DNA of 64,000 nt from Hydractinia symbiolongicarpus (lineage: Eukaryota > Cnidaria > Hydrozoa > Anthoathecata > Hydractiniidae): the NCBI RefSeq assembly GCF_029227915.1, contig NC_079878.1:34313501-34377500 (forward strand), given 5' to 3'. The notes under the pieces were generated by a model, which did no database searches, was not told the DNA's origin, and saw only the letters and a list, made by a program, of their open reading frames with translations. How positions within the stretch are numbered: position 1 is the stretch's first letter; every line of letters begins with the position of its first letter. Shown in pieces: positions 51,322-63,102 of this stretch. Position numbers and translations under genes: made by a program.

Positions 51322-52489
51322 CGGCAATCATGTCAAATTAAGAAGAATGTTATTTCTTGGAGTCCAATTTTCCCATTTATCACATTTATCAGGTCACAGT
51401 CCAAAGTTAGTTCAATTAAATCCCACAGTCAATCGTTTCACTGTTAAAAGCGATGCAACCTAGTAATAACAGAAAAATATTGCTTAATACATGTTGGTAC
51501 GAATATGTGACACAACTGTTGTAACTGAAACGGACTGACGCCGTTAGAAAGTCAATGAAATACAGTTTTTGAGACTATCGCTATTTCTTCATCGCGCGAT
51601 AACGGCTAGGATTGGTCCCACAGTAAAAAATGACTTATTAATCTAAATTTTTAAATGAAGCGCTACCACAGCGCCCAGTGTAACTGCTGTGTTTCGGCAA
51701 TCATGTCAAATTAAGAAGAATGTTATTTCTTGGAGTCAACTTGTCTCACTTATAACATTTATAAGGTCTCAATCCAAAATCAGTTTAATTTAGTCCCACT
51801 GTCAATCGTTTCACTGTTAAAAGCGATGCAACCTAGTAATATGAGAAAAATATCGCTAAATACATGTTGGTACGAAAATGTGACCCCACCGTTGAAACTC
51901 AAACGGACTGACACCGTTAGAAATTCAGTGAAATGTGGTATTTGAAACTGTCTCTATTTCTTCTGCGCGCGATAACGGCTAGGATTGGTCCCACATTAAA
52001 AAAATGACTTTTTTATCTTAATTCTTAAATGAAGCGCTACCACTGCACCCAGTGTAATCGCTGAGCTCCGGCAATCATGTCAAATTAAGAAGAATGTTAT
52101 TTCTTGGAGTCCAATTTTCCCATTTATCACATTTATCAGGTCACAGTCCAAAGTTAGTTCAATTAAATCCCACAGTCAATCGTTTCACTGTTAAAAGCGA
52201 TGCAACCTAGTAATATCAGATAAATATCGCTAAATACATGTTGGTACGAATATGTGACCAAACCGTTGTAACTCAAACGGACTGACGCCTTTGGAAAGTC
52301 AATGAAATACAGTATTTGAGACTGTCGCTAATTCTTCATCGCGCGATAACGGCTAGGATTGGTCCCACAGTAAAAAATGACTTATTAATCTAAATTTTTA
52401 AATGAAGCGCTACCACAGCGCCCAGTGTAACTGCTGAGTTTCGGCAATCATGTCAAATTAAGAAGAATGTTATTTCTTGGAGTCCAATT
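51322..52489 (+). repeat. 1,120-bp tandem trimer duplication, copy 1
   Basis: Monomers 51333 (B/C), 51706 (A) and 52080 (B) are repeated 1,120 bp downstream with the rare markers GAGACTATCGC (51573), TACGAAAATG (51871) and GCCTTTGGAAAG (52287). Copy edges are the first mismatches (51321/52441 and 52490/53610), so the copies overlap by 48 bp of shared sequence at the junction. Confidence 0.85.
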
Positions 52490-53609
52490 TTCCCATTTAT
52501 CACATTTATCAGGTCACAGTCCAAAGTTAGTTCAATTAAATCCCACAGTCAATCGTTTCACTGTTAAAAGCGATGCAACCTAGTAATAACAGAAAAATAT
52601 TGCTTAATACATGTTGGTACGAATATGTGACACAACTGTTGTAACTGAAACGGACTGACGCCGTTAGAAAGTCAATGAAATACAGTTTTTGAGACTATCG
52701 CTATTTCTTCATCGCGCGATAACGGCTAGGATTGGTCCCACAGTAAAAAATGACTTATTAATCTAAATTTTTAAATGAAGCGCTACCACAGCGCCCAGTG
52801 TAACTGCTGTGTTTCGGCAATCATGTCAAATTAAGAAGAATGTTATTTCTTGGAGTCAACTTGTCTCACTTATAACATTTATAAGGTCTCAATCCAAAAT
52901 CAGTTTAATTTAGTCCCACTGTCAATCGTTTCACTGTTAAAAGCGATGCAACCTAGTAATATGAGAAAAATATCGCTAAATACATGTTGGTACGAAAATG
53001 TGACCCCACCGTTGAAACTCAAACGGACTGACACCGTTAGAAATTCAGTGAAATGTGGTATTTGAAACTGTCTCTATTTCTTCTGCGCGCGATAACGGCT
53101 AGGATTGGTCCCACATTAAAAAAATGACTTTTTTATCTTAATTCTTAAATGAAGCGCTACCACTGCACCCAGTGTAATCGCTGAGCTCCGGCAATCATGT
53201 CAAATTAAGAAGAATGTTATTTCTTGGAGTCCAATTTTCCCATTTATCACATTTATCAGGTCACAGTCCAAAGTTAGTTCAATTAAATCCCACAGTCAAT
53301 CGTTTCACTGTTAAAAGCGATGCAACCTAGTAATATCAGATAAATATCGCTAAATACATGTTGGTACGAATATGTGACCAAACCGTTGTAACTCAAACGG
53401 ACTGACGCCTTTGGAAAGTCAATGAAATACAGTATTTGAGACTGTCGCTAATTCTTCATCGCGCGATAACGGCTAGGATTGGTCCCACAGTAAAAAATGA
53501 CTTATTAATCTAAATTTTTAAATGAAGCGCTACCACAGCGCCCAGTGTAACTGCTGAGTTTCGGCAATCATGTCAAATTAAGAAGAATGTTATTTCTTGG
53601 AGTCCAATT
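52442..53609 (+). repeat. 1,120-bp tandem trimer duplication, copy 2
   Basis: Monomers 52453, 52826 and 53200 match copy 1 with no difference that I noticed. This duplication lies inside the second long unit and is absent from units 1 and 3, so it arose after the long unit was amplified. Confidence 0.85.
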
Positions 53610-53947
53610 GTCTCCTTTACCACAGTTATCAGGTCACAGTCCAAAGTTTGTTCAATTAAGTCCCACCTTCAATCGTTTCATAGTTAAAAGCGATGCAACC
53701 TAGTAATATTAGAAAAATATTGCTTAAAACATGTTGGTACGAATATGTGACACAACTGTTGTAACTGAAATGGACTGACACCGTTAGAAAGTCAATGAAA
53801 TGTAGTTTTTGAAACTGTCGCTATTTCTTCATCGCGCGATAACGGCTAGGATTGGTCCCACATTAAAAAAAATGCCTTTTTTATCTTAATTCTTAAATGA
53901 AGCGCTACCACCACACCCAGTGTAATCGCTGAGTTCCGGCAATCATG

Positions 53948-56900
53948 TCAAATTAAGAAGAATGTTATTTCTTGGAGTCCAATTTTCCCATTTATAACAT
54001 TTATCAGGTCACAGTCCAAAGTTACTTCAATTAAATCCCACAGTCAATCCAAAATCAGTTTAATTTAGTCCCACTGTCAATCGTTTCACTGTTAAAAGCG
54101 ATGCAACCTAGTAATATGAGAAAAATATCGCTAAATACATGTTGGTACGAATATGTGACCCCACCGTTGAAACTCAAACGGACTGACACCGTTAGAAAGT
54201 CAGTTAAATGTGGTATTTGAAACTGTCTCTATTTCTTCTGCGCGCGATAACGGCTAGGATTGGTCCCACATTAAAAAAAATGCCTTTTTTATCTTAATTC
54301 TTAAATGAAGCGCTACCACCACACCCAGTGTAACTGCTGAGTTTCGGCAATCATGTCAAATTAAGAAGAATGTTATTTCTTGGAGTCCAATTTTCCCATT
54401 TATCACATTTATCAGGTCACAGTCCAAAGTTAGTTCAATTAAATCCCACAGTCAATCGTTTCACTGTTAAAAGCGATGCAACCTAGTAATATGAGAAAAA
54501 TATCGCTAAATACATGTTGGTACGAATATGTGACCCCACCGTTGAAACTCAAACGGACTGACACCGTTAGAAAGTCAGTTAAATGTGGTATTTGAAACTG
54601 TCTCTATTTCTTCTGCGCGCGATAACGGCTAGGATTGGTCCCACATTAAAAAAATGCCTTTTTTATCTTAATTCTTAAATGAAGCGCTACCACCACACCC
54701 AGTGTAATCGCTGAGTTCCGGCAATCATGTCAAATTAAGAAGAATGTTATTTCCTGGAGTCCAATTTTCCCATTTATCACATTTATCAGGTCACAGTCCA
54801 AAGTTACTTCAATTAAATCCCACAGTCAATCGTTTCACTGTTAAAAGCGATGCAACCTAGTAATATCAGATAAATATCGCTAAATACATGTTGGTACGAA
54901 TATGTGACCCAACCGTTGTAACTCAAACGGACTGACGCCGTTAGAAAGTCAATGAAATACAGTTTTTGAGACTGTCGCTATTTCTTCATCGCGCGATAAC
55001 GGCTAGGATTGGTCCCACAGTAAAAAATGACTTATTAATCTAAATTTTTAAATGAAGCGCTACCACAGCGCCCAGTGTAACTGCTGAGTTTCGGCAATCA
55101 TGTCAAATTAAGAAGAATGTTATTTCTTGGAGTCAACTTGTCTCACTTATAACATTTATAAGGTCTCAATCCAAAATCAGTTTAATTTAGTCCCACTGTC
55201 AATCGTTTCACTGTTAAAAGCGATGCAACCTAGTAATATGAGAAAAATATCGCTAAATACATGTTGGTACGAATATGTGACCCCACCGTTGAAACTCAAA
55301 CGGACTGACACCGTTAGAAAGTCAGTGAAATGTGGTATTTGAAACTGTCTCTATTTCTTCTGCGCGCGATAACAGCTAGGATTGGTCCCACATTAAAAAA
55401 ATGACTTTTTTATCTTAATTCATAAATGAAGCGCTACCACCGCACCCAGTGTAATCGCTGAGTTCCGGCAATCATGTCAAATTAAGAAGAATGTTATTTC
55501 TTGGAGTCCAATTTTCCCATTTATCACATTTATCAGGTCACAGTCCAAAGTTAGTTCAATTAAATCCCACAGTCAATCGTTTCACTGTTAAAAGCGATGC
55601 AACCTAGTAATAACAGAAAAATTTTGCTTAATACATGTTGGTACGAATATGTGACACAACTGTTGTAACTGAAACGGACTGACGCCGTTAGAAAGTCAAT
55701 GAAATACAGTTTTTGAGACTGTCGCTATTTCTTCATCGCGCGATAACGGCTAGGATTGGTCCCACAGTAAAAAATGACTTATTAATCTAAATTTTTAAAT
55801 GAAGCGCTACCACAGCGCCCAGTGTAACTGCTGTGTTTCGGCAATCATGTCAAATTAAGAAGAATGTTATTTCTTGGAGTCAACTTGTCTCACTTATAAC
55901 ATTTATAAGGTCTCAATCCAAAATCAGTTTAATTTAGTCCCACTGTCAATCGTTTCACTGTTAAAAGCGATGCAACCTAGTAATATGAGAAAAATATCGC
56001 TAAATACATGTTGGTACGAATATGTGACCCCACCGTTGAAACTCAAACGGACTGACACCGTTAGAAAGTCAGTTAAATGTGGTATTTGAAACTGTCTCTA
56101 TTTCTTCTGCGCGCGATAACGGCTAGGATTGGTCCCACATTAAAAAAATGCCTTTTTTATCTTAATTCTTAAATGAAGCGCTACCACCACACCCAGTGTA
56201 ATCGCTGAGTTCCGGCAATCATGTCAAATTAAGAAGAATGTTATTTCCTGGAGTCCAATTTTCCCATTTATCACATTTATCAGGTCACAGTCCAAAGTTA
56301 CTTCAATTAAATCCCACAGTCAATCGTTTCACTGTTAAAAGCGATGCAACCTAGTAATATCAGATAAATATCGCTAAATACATGTTGGTACGAATATGTG
56401 ACCCAACCGTTGTAACTCAAACGGACTGACGCTGTTAGAAAGTCAATGAAATACAGTTTTTGAGACTGTCGCTATTTCTTCATCGCGCGATAACGGCTAG
56501 GATTGGTCCCACAGTAAAAAATGACTTATTAATCTAAATTTTTAAATGAAGCGCTACCACAGCGCCCAGTGTAACTGCTGAGTTTCGGCAATCATGTCAA
56601 ATTAAGAAGAATGTTATTTCTTGGAGTCAACTTGTCTCACTTATAACATTTATAAGGTCTCAATCCAAAATCAGTTTAATTTAGTCCCACTGTCAATCGT
56701 TTCACTGTTAAAAGCGATGCAACCTAGTAATATGAGAAAAATATCGCTAAATACATGTTGGTACGAATATGTGACCCCACCGTTGAAACTCAAACGGACT
56801 GACACCGTTAGAAAGTCAGTGAAATGTGGTATTTGAAACTGTCTCTATTTCTTCTGCGCGCGATAACGGCTAGGATTGGTCCCACATTAAAAAAATGACT

Positions 56901-58465
56901 TTTTTATCTTAATTTTTAAATGAAGCGCTACCACCGCACCCAGTGTAATCGCTGAGTTCCGGCAATCATGTCAAATTAAGAAGAATGTTATTTCTTGGAG
57001 TCCAATTTTCCCATTTATCACATTTATCAGGTCACAGTCCAAAGTTAGTTCAATTAAATCCCACAGTCAATCGTTTCACTGTTAAAAGCGATGCAACCTA
57101 GTAATAACAGAAAAATATTGCTTAATACATGTTGGTACGAATATGTGACACAACTGTTGTAACTGAAACGGACTGACGCCGTTAGAAAGTCAATGAAATA
57201 CAGTTTTTGAGACTGTCGCTATTTCTTCATCGCGCGATAACGGCTAGGATTGGTCCCACAGTAAAAAATGACTTATTAATCTAAATTTTTAAATGAAGCG
57301 CTACCACAGCGCCCAGTGTAACTGCTGTGTTTCGGCAATCATGTCAAATTAAGAAGAATGTTATTTCTTGGAGTCAACTTGTCTCACTTATAACATTTAT
57401 AAGGTCTCAATCCAAAATCAGTTTAATTTAGTCCCACTGTCAATCGTTTCACTGTTAAAAGCGATGCAACCTAGTAATATGAGAAAAATATCGCTAAATA
57501 CATGTTGGTACGAATATGTGACCCCACCGTTGAAACTCAAACGGACTGACACCGTTAGAAATTCAGTGAAATGTGGTATTTGAAACTGTCTCTATTTCTT
57601 CTGCGCGCGATAACGGCTAGGATTGGTCCCACATTAAAAAAATGACTTTTTTATCTTAATTCTTAAATGAAGCGCTACCACCGCACCCAGTGTAATCGCT
57701 GAGCTCCGGCAATCATGTCAAATTAAGAAGAATGTTATTTCTTGGAGTCCAATTTTCCCATTTATCACATTTATCAGGTCACAGTCCAAAGTTAGTTCAA
57801 TTAAATCCCACAGTCAATCGTTTCACTGTTAAAAGCGATGCAACCTAGTAATATCAGATAAATATCGCTAAATACATGTTGGTACGAATATGTGACCAAA
57901 CCGTTGTAACTCAAACGGACTGACGCCTTTGGAAAGTCAATGAAATACAGTATTTGAGACTGTCGCTAATTCTTCATCGCGCGATAACGGCTAGGATTGG
58001 TCCCACAGTAAAAAATGACTTATTAATCTAAATTTTTAAATGAAGCGCTACCAGAGCGCCCAGTGTAACTGCTGAGTTTCGGCAATCATGTCAAATTAAG
58101 AAGAATGTTATTTCTTGGAGTCCAATTGTCTCCTTTACCACAGTTATCAGGTCACAGTCCAAAGTTTGTTCAATTAAGTCCCACCTTCAATCGTTTCATA
58201 GTTAAAAGCGATGCAACCTAGTAATATTAGAAAAATATTGCTTAAAACATGTTGGTACGAATATGTGACACAACTGTTGTAACTGAAATGGACTGACACC
58301 GTTAGAAAGTCAATGAAATGTAGTTTTTGAAACTGTCGCTATTTCTTCATCGCGCGATAACGGCTAGGATTGGTCCCACATTAAAAAAAATGCCTTTTTT
58401 ATCTTAATTCTTAAATGAAGCGCTACCACCACACCCAGTGTAATCGCTGAGTTCCGGCAATCATG
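53948..58465 (+). repeat. Long higher-order repeat, copy 3 (12 monomers, 4,518 bp)
   Basis: Order: 53948 B+33, 54356 B/A, 54730 B, 55103 A, 55477 B/C, 55850 A, 56224 B, 56597 A, 56971 B/C, 57344 A, 57718 B, 58091 C. Compared with copy 2 it has B-A-B/C between the two B/C monomers in place of the trimer duplication. The interval after 53948 is 408 bp because the A-tract in the tail has one more A than in copies 1 and 2. Confidence 0.85.
54044..54076 (+). repeat. 33-bp internal duplication, copy 3 of 4
   Basis: Same junction, 4,143 bp after the second copy; the flanks match copies 2 and 4. Confidence 0.92.
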
Positions 58466-59619
58466 TCAAATTAAGAAGAATGTTATTTCTTGGAGTCCAA
58501 TTTTCCCATTTATAACATTTATCAGGTCACAGTCCAAAGTTACTTCAATTAAATCCCACAGTCAATCCAAAATCAGTTTAATTTAGTCCCACTGTCAATC
58601 GTTTCACTGTTAAAAGCGATGCAACCTAGTAATATGAGAAAAATATCGCTAAATACATGTTGGTACGAATATGTGACCCCACCGTTGAAACTCAAACGGA
58701 CTGACACCGTTAGAAAGTCAGTTAAATGTGGTATTTGAAACTGTCTCTATTTCTTCTGCGCGCGATAACGGCTAGGATTGGTCCCACATTAAAAAAATGC
58801 CTTTTTTATCTTAATTCTTAAATGAAGCGCTACCACCACACCCAGTGTAACTGCTGAGTTTCGGCAATCATGTCAAATTAAGAAGAATGTTATTTCTTGG
58901 AGTCCAATTTTCCCATTTATCACATTTATCAGGTCACAGTCCAAAGTTAGTTCAATTAAATCCCACAGTCAATCGTTTCACTGTTAAAAGCGATGCAACC
59001 TAGTAATATGAGAAAAATATCGCTAAATACATGTTGGTACGAATATGTGACCCCACCGTTGAAACTCAAACGGACTGACACCGTTAGAAAGTCAGTTAAA
59101 TGTGGTATTTGAAACTGTCTCTATTTCTTCTGCGCGCGATAACGGCTAGGATTGGTCCCACATTAAAAAAATGCCTTTTTTATCTTAATTCTTAAATGAA
59201 GCGCTACCACCACACCCAGTGTAACTGCTGAGTTTCGGCAATCATGTCAAATTAAGAAGAATGTTATTTCTTGGAGTCCAATTTTCCCATTTATCACATT
59301 TATCAGGTCACAGTCCAAAGTTAGTTCAATTAAATCCCACAGTCAATCGTTTCACTGTTAAAAGCGATGCAACCTAGTAATATCAGATAAATATCGCTAA
59401 ATACATGTTGGTACGAATATGTGACCCAACCGTTGTAACTCAAACGGACTGACGCCGTTAGAAAGTCAATGAAATACAGTTTTTGAGACTGTCGCTATTT
59501 CTTCATCGCGCGATAACGGCTAGGATTGGTCCCACAGTAAAAAATGACTTATTAATCTAAATTTTTAAATGAAACGCTACCACAGCGCCCAGTGTAACTG
59601 TTGAGTTTCGGCAATCATG
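58466..59619 (+). repeat. Long higher-order repeat, copy 4, truncated after three monomers
   Basis: Monomers at 58466 (B+33), 58873 (B/A) and 59247 (B) repeat the first three positions of the unit. The series then leaves the unit at 59620, where a C monomer with CCACCCTCAATCG appears instead of A. This marks the right edge of the expanded long unit. Confidence 0.85.
58562..58594 (+). repeat. 33-bp internal duplication, copy 4 of 4
   Basis: Same junction, 4,518 bp after the third copy. It heads the truncated fourth higher-order unit. Confidence 0.92.
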
Positions 59620-61483
59620 TCAAATTAAGAAGAATGTTATTTCTTGGAGTCCAATTGTCTCCTTTACCACAGTTATCAGGTCACAGTCCAAAGTTTGTTC
59701 AATTAAGTCCCACCCTCAATCGTTTCATAGTTAAAAGCGATGCAACCTAGTAATATCAGAAAAATATTGCTTAATACATGTTGGGACGAATATGTGACAC
59801 AACTGTTGTAACTGAAACGGACTGACACCGTTAGAAAGTCAATGAAATGTAGTTTTTGAAACTGTCGCTATTTCTTCATCGGGCGATAACGGCTAGGATT
59901 GGTCCCACAGTAAAAAATGACTTATTAATCTAAATTTTTAAATGAAGCGCTACCACAGCGCCCAGTGTAACTGCTGAGTTTCGGCAATCATGTCAAATTA
60001 AGAAGAATGTTATTTCTTGGAGTCCAATTGTCTCCTTTACCACAGTTATCAGGTCACAGTCCAAAGTTTGTTCAATTAAGTCCCACCCTCAATCGTTTCA
60101 TAGTTAAAAGCGATGCAACCTAGTAATATCAGAAAAATATTGCTTAATACATGTTGGTACGAATATGTGACACAACTGTTGTAACTGAAACGGAATGACA
60201 CCGTTAGAAAGTCAATGAAATGTAGTTTTTGAAACTGTCGCTATTTCTTCATCGCGCGATAACGGCTAGGATTGGTCCCACAGTAAAAAATGACTTATTA
60301 ATCTAAATTTTTAAATGAAGCGCTACCACAGCGCCCAGTGTAACTGCTGAGTTTCGGCAATCATGTCAAATTAAGAAGAATGTTATTTCTTGGAGTCCAA
60401 TTTTCTCGTTTATCACATTTATCAGGTCACAGTCCAAAGTTCGTTCAATTAAGTCCCACTGTCAATCGTTTCACTGTTAAAAGCGATGCAACCTAGTAAT
60501 ATCAGATAAATGTCGCTAAATTTATGTTGGTACGAATATGTGACCCAACCGTTGAAACTCAAACGGACTGACACCATAACAAAGTCAATGAAATGTAGTT
60601 TTTAAAACTATCGCTATTTCTTCAGCTCGCGATAACGGAGAGGATTCGTCCCACATTATAGAATGACTTATTAATCTAAATTTTTATATGAAGCGCTACC
60701 ACAGCGTCCAGTGTAATCGCTGAGTTTCGGCAATCATGTCAAATTAAGAAGAATGTTATTTCTTGGAGTCCAATTGTCTCCTTTACCACATTTATCAGGT
60801 CTCAGTCGAAAGTTAGTTCAGTTAAGTCCCACAGTCAATCGCTTCATTGTTAAAAGCGATGCAACCTAGTAATATCAAAAAATATCGCTAAATACATGTT
60901 GGTACGGGTATGTGACCCAACCGTTGGAACACAAACGGACTGACGCCGTTAGAAAGTCAATGAAATGCAGTTTTTGAAACTGTCGCTATTTCTTCAGCCT
61001 GCGATAAGGGCTAGGATTGGTCCCACAGTAAAAAAAGACTTATTAATCTAAGTTTTTAAATGAAGCGCTACCACAGCGCCCAGTGTAATTGCTGAGTTTC
61101 GGCAATCATGTTAAATTAAGAAGAAGGTTATTTCATGGAGTCCAATTGTCTCCTTTACCACAGTAATCAGGTCACAGTCCAAAGTTTGTTCAATTAAGTC
61201 CCACAGCCAATCGTTTCACTGTTAAATGCGATGCAGCCTAGTAATATCAGATAAATATCGCTAAATACATGTTGGTACGAATACGTGACCCAATCGATGT
61301 AACTCAAACGGACTGACACCGTAAGAAAGTCAATGAAATGTAGTTTTTGAAACTGTCGCTATTTCTTCAGCGCGCGATAACGGCTAGGATTGGTCCCACA
61401 GTAAAAAATGACTTATTAATCTAAGTTTTTAAATGAAGCGCTACCACAGCGCCCAATGTAATTGCTAAGTTCCGGCAATCATG
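59620..61483 (+). repeat. C-C-D-E-F cassette
   Basis: Monomers at 59620 (C), 59993 (C), 60366 (D), 60739 (E) and 61111 (F). The two C monomers share CCACCCTCAATCG and are 373 bp apart; they differ by GGGACG against GGTACG, GGACTG against GGAATG, and CATCGGGCG against CATCGCGCG. E carries GGTCTCAGTCGAAAG near 60799 and GGAACACAAACGG near 60924. The order matches 39316-40806. Confidence 0.8.
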
Positions 61484-61737
61484 TCAAATTAAGAAGAAGG
61501 TTATTTCATGGAGTCCAATTGTCACCTTTACCACAGTTATCAGGTCACAGTCCAAAGTTTGTTCATTTAAGTCCCACAGCCAATCGTTTCACTGTTAAAT
61601 GCGATGCAGCCTAGTAATATCAGATAAATATCGCTAAATACATGTTGGCACGAATACATGTCCCAACCGATGTAACTCAAACGGACTGACACCGTAAGAA
61701 AGTCAATAAAATGTAGTTTTTGAAGCTGTCGCTATTT

Positions 61738-61757
61738 CTTCAGCGCGTAGGATTGGT
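61738..61757 (+). other. 10-bp deletion inside a monomer
   Basis: CAGCGCG joins TAGGATTGG directly; the 10 bases CGATAACGGC present in relatives are absent at 61747/61748. The anchor interval is 363 bp instead of 373. I saw it once only. Confidence 0.88.
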
Positions 61758-61916
61758 CCCACAGTAAAAAATGAATTATTAATCTAAATTTTTAAATAAA
61801 GGGCTACCACAGGGCCCAGTGTAATCGCTGAGTTCCGGCAATCACGACAAATTAAGAAGAATGTTATTTCTTGGAGTCAACTTGTCTCACTTATCACATT
61901 TATCAGGTCACAGTCG

Positions 61917-62662
61917 AAAGTTAGTTCAGTTAAGTCCCACAGTCAATCGCTTCATTGTTAAAAGCGATGAAACCTAGTAATAACAGAAAAACATCGCTAA
62001 ATACATATTGGTACGAATATGTGACCCAACCGTTGTAACTCAAACGGACTTACACCGTTAGAAAATCAATGAAATGTAGTTTTTGAAACTGTCACAATTT
62101 CTTCAGCGCGCTATAACGGCTAGGATTGGTCCCACAGTAAAAAATGACTTATTAATCTAAACTTTTAAATGAAGTGCTACCACAGCGCCCAGTGTAATCG
62201 CTGAGTTCCGGCAATCATGTCGAATTAAGAAGAATGTTATTTCTTGGAGTCCAATTGTCTCACTTCTCACCTTTATCAGGTCACAGTCCAAAGTTAGTTC
62301 AATTAAGTCCCACAGTCAATCGTTTCACTGTTAAAAGCGATGCAACCTAGTAATATCAAAAAATATCGCTAAATACATGTTGGTTCGGGTATGTGACCCA
62401 ACCGTTGTAACTCAAACGGACTGACACCGTTAAAAAGTCAATGAAATGCAGTTTTTGAAACTGTCGCTTATTCTTCAGCCCGCGATAAGGGCTAGGATTG
62501 GTCCCACACTAAAAAATGACTTATTAATCTAAGTTTTTAAATGAAGCGTTACCACAGCGCCCAGTGTAATTGCTGAGTTCCGGCAATCATGTCAAATTAA
62601 GAAGAAGGTTATTTCTTGGAGTCCAATTTTCTCGTTTATCACATTTATCAGGTCACAGTCCA
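61917..62662 (+). repeat. 745-bp dimer with rare variants, copy 1
   Basis: The E-like monomer at 61847 and its neighbour at 62220 carry GATGAAACC, AATAACAGAAAAACATCGC, TACATATTGG, GACTTACACCG, GAAAATCAATG, AAACTTTTAAATGAAGTGC and a GTCGAATTAAG anchor. All recur 745 bp later. This copy has GTCACAATTTC and GCGCTATAACGG where the other has GTCACTATTTC and GCGCGATAACGG. Confidence 0.8.
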
Positions 62663-63102
62663 AAGTTAGTTCAGTTAAGTCCCACAGTCAATCGCTTCAT
62701 TGTTAAAAGCGATGAAACCTAGTAATAACAGAAAAACATCGCTAAATACATATTGGTACGAATATGTGACCCAACCGTTGTAACTCAAACGGACTTACAC
62801 CGTTAGAAAATCAATGAAATGTAGTTTTTGAAACTGTCACTATTTCTTCAGCGCGCGATAACGGCTAGGATAGGTCCCACAGTAAAAAATGACTTATTAA
62901 TCTAAACTTTTAAATGAAGTGCTACCACAGCGCCCAGTGTAATCGCTGAGTTCCGGCAATCATGTCGAATTAAGAAGAAAGTTATTTCTTGGAGTCCAAT
63001 TGTCTCATTTCTCACCTTTATCAGGTTACAGTCCAAAGTTAGTTCAATTAAGTCCCACAGTCAATCGTTTCACTGTTAAAAGCGATGCAACCTAGTAATA
63101 TC
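62663..63102 (+). repeat. 745-bp dimer with rare variants, copy 2 (matching part)
   Basis: Same rare variants as 61917-62357. Private changes are CTAGGATAGGTCCC near 62874, GAAGAAAGTTATTTC near 62973 and CAGGTTACAGTCC near 63022. Similarity ends near AATATCA at about 63102, where the two neighbours differ in type. Confidence 0.75.

Larger units (their letters stand above)
49805..53947 (+). repeat. Long higher-order repeat, copy 2 (11 monomers, 4,143 bp)
   Basis: Order: 49805 B+33, 50212 B/A, 50586 B, 50959 A, 51333 B/C, 51706 A, 52080 B, 52453 B/C, 52826 A, 53200 B, 53573 C. It differs from copy 1 by lacking one B-A dimer after 50959 and by a tandem duplication of the B/C-A-B trimer. A monomers at 51706 and 52826 share the private TACGAAAATGTG. 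Confidence 0.85.

Noticed and set aside
2451-57583. Twenty-nine near-identical 65-71-codon open frames on the + strand as a small gene family
   Set aside because: They start at TTG rather than ATG, occur at one fixed place in A-type satellite monomers, carry no recognisable domain, vary by amino-acid-changing substitutions, and are closed in A/B chimeras. The repeat explains them fully.
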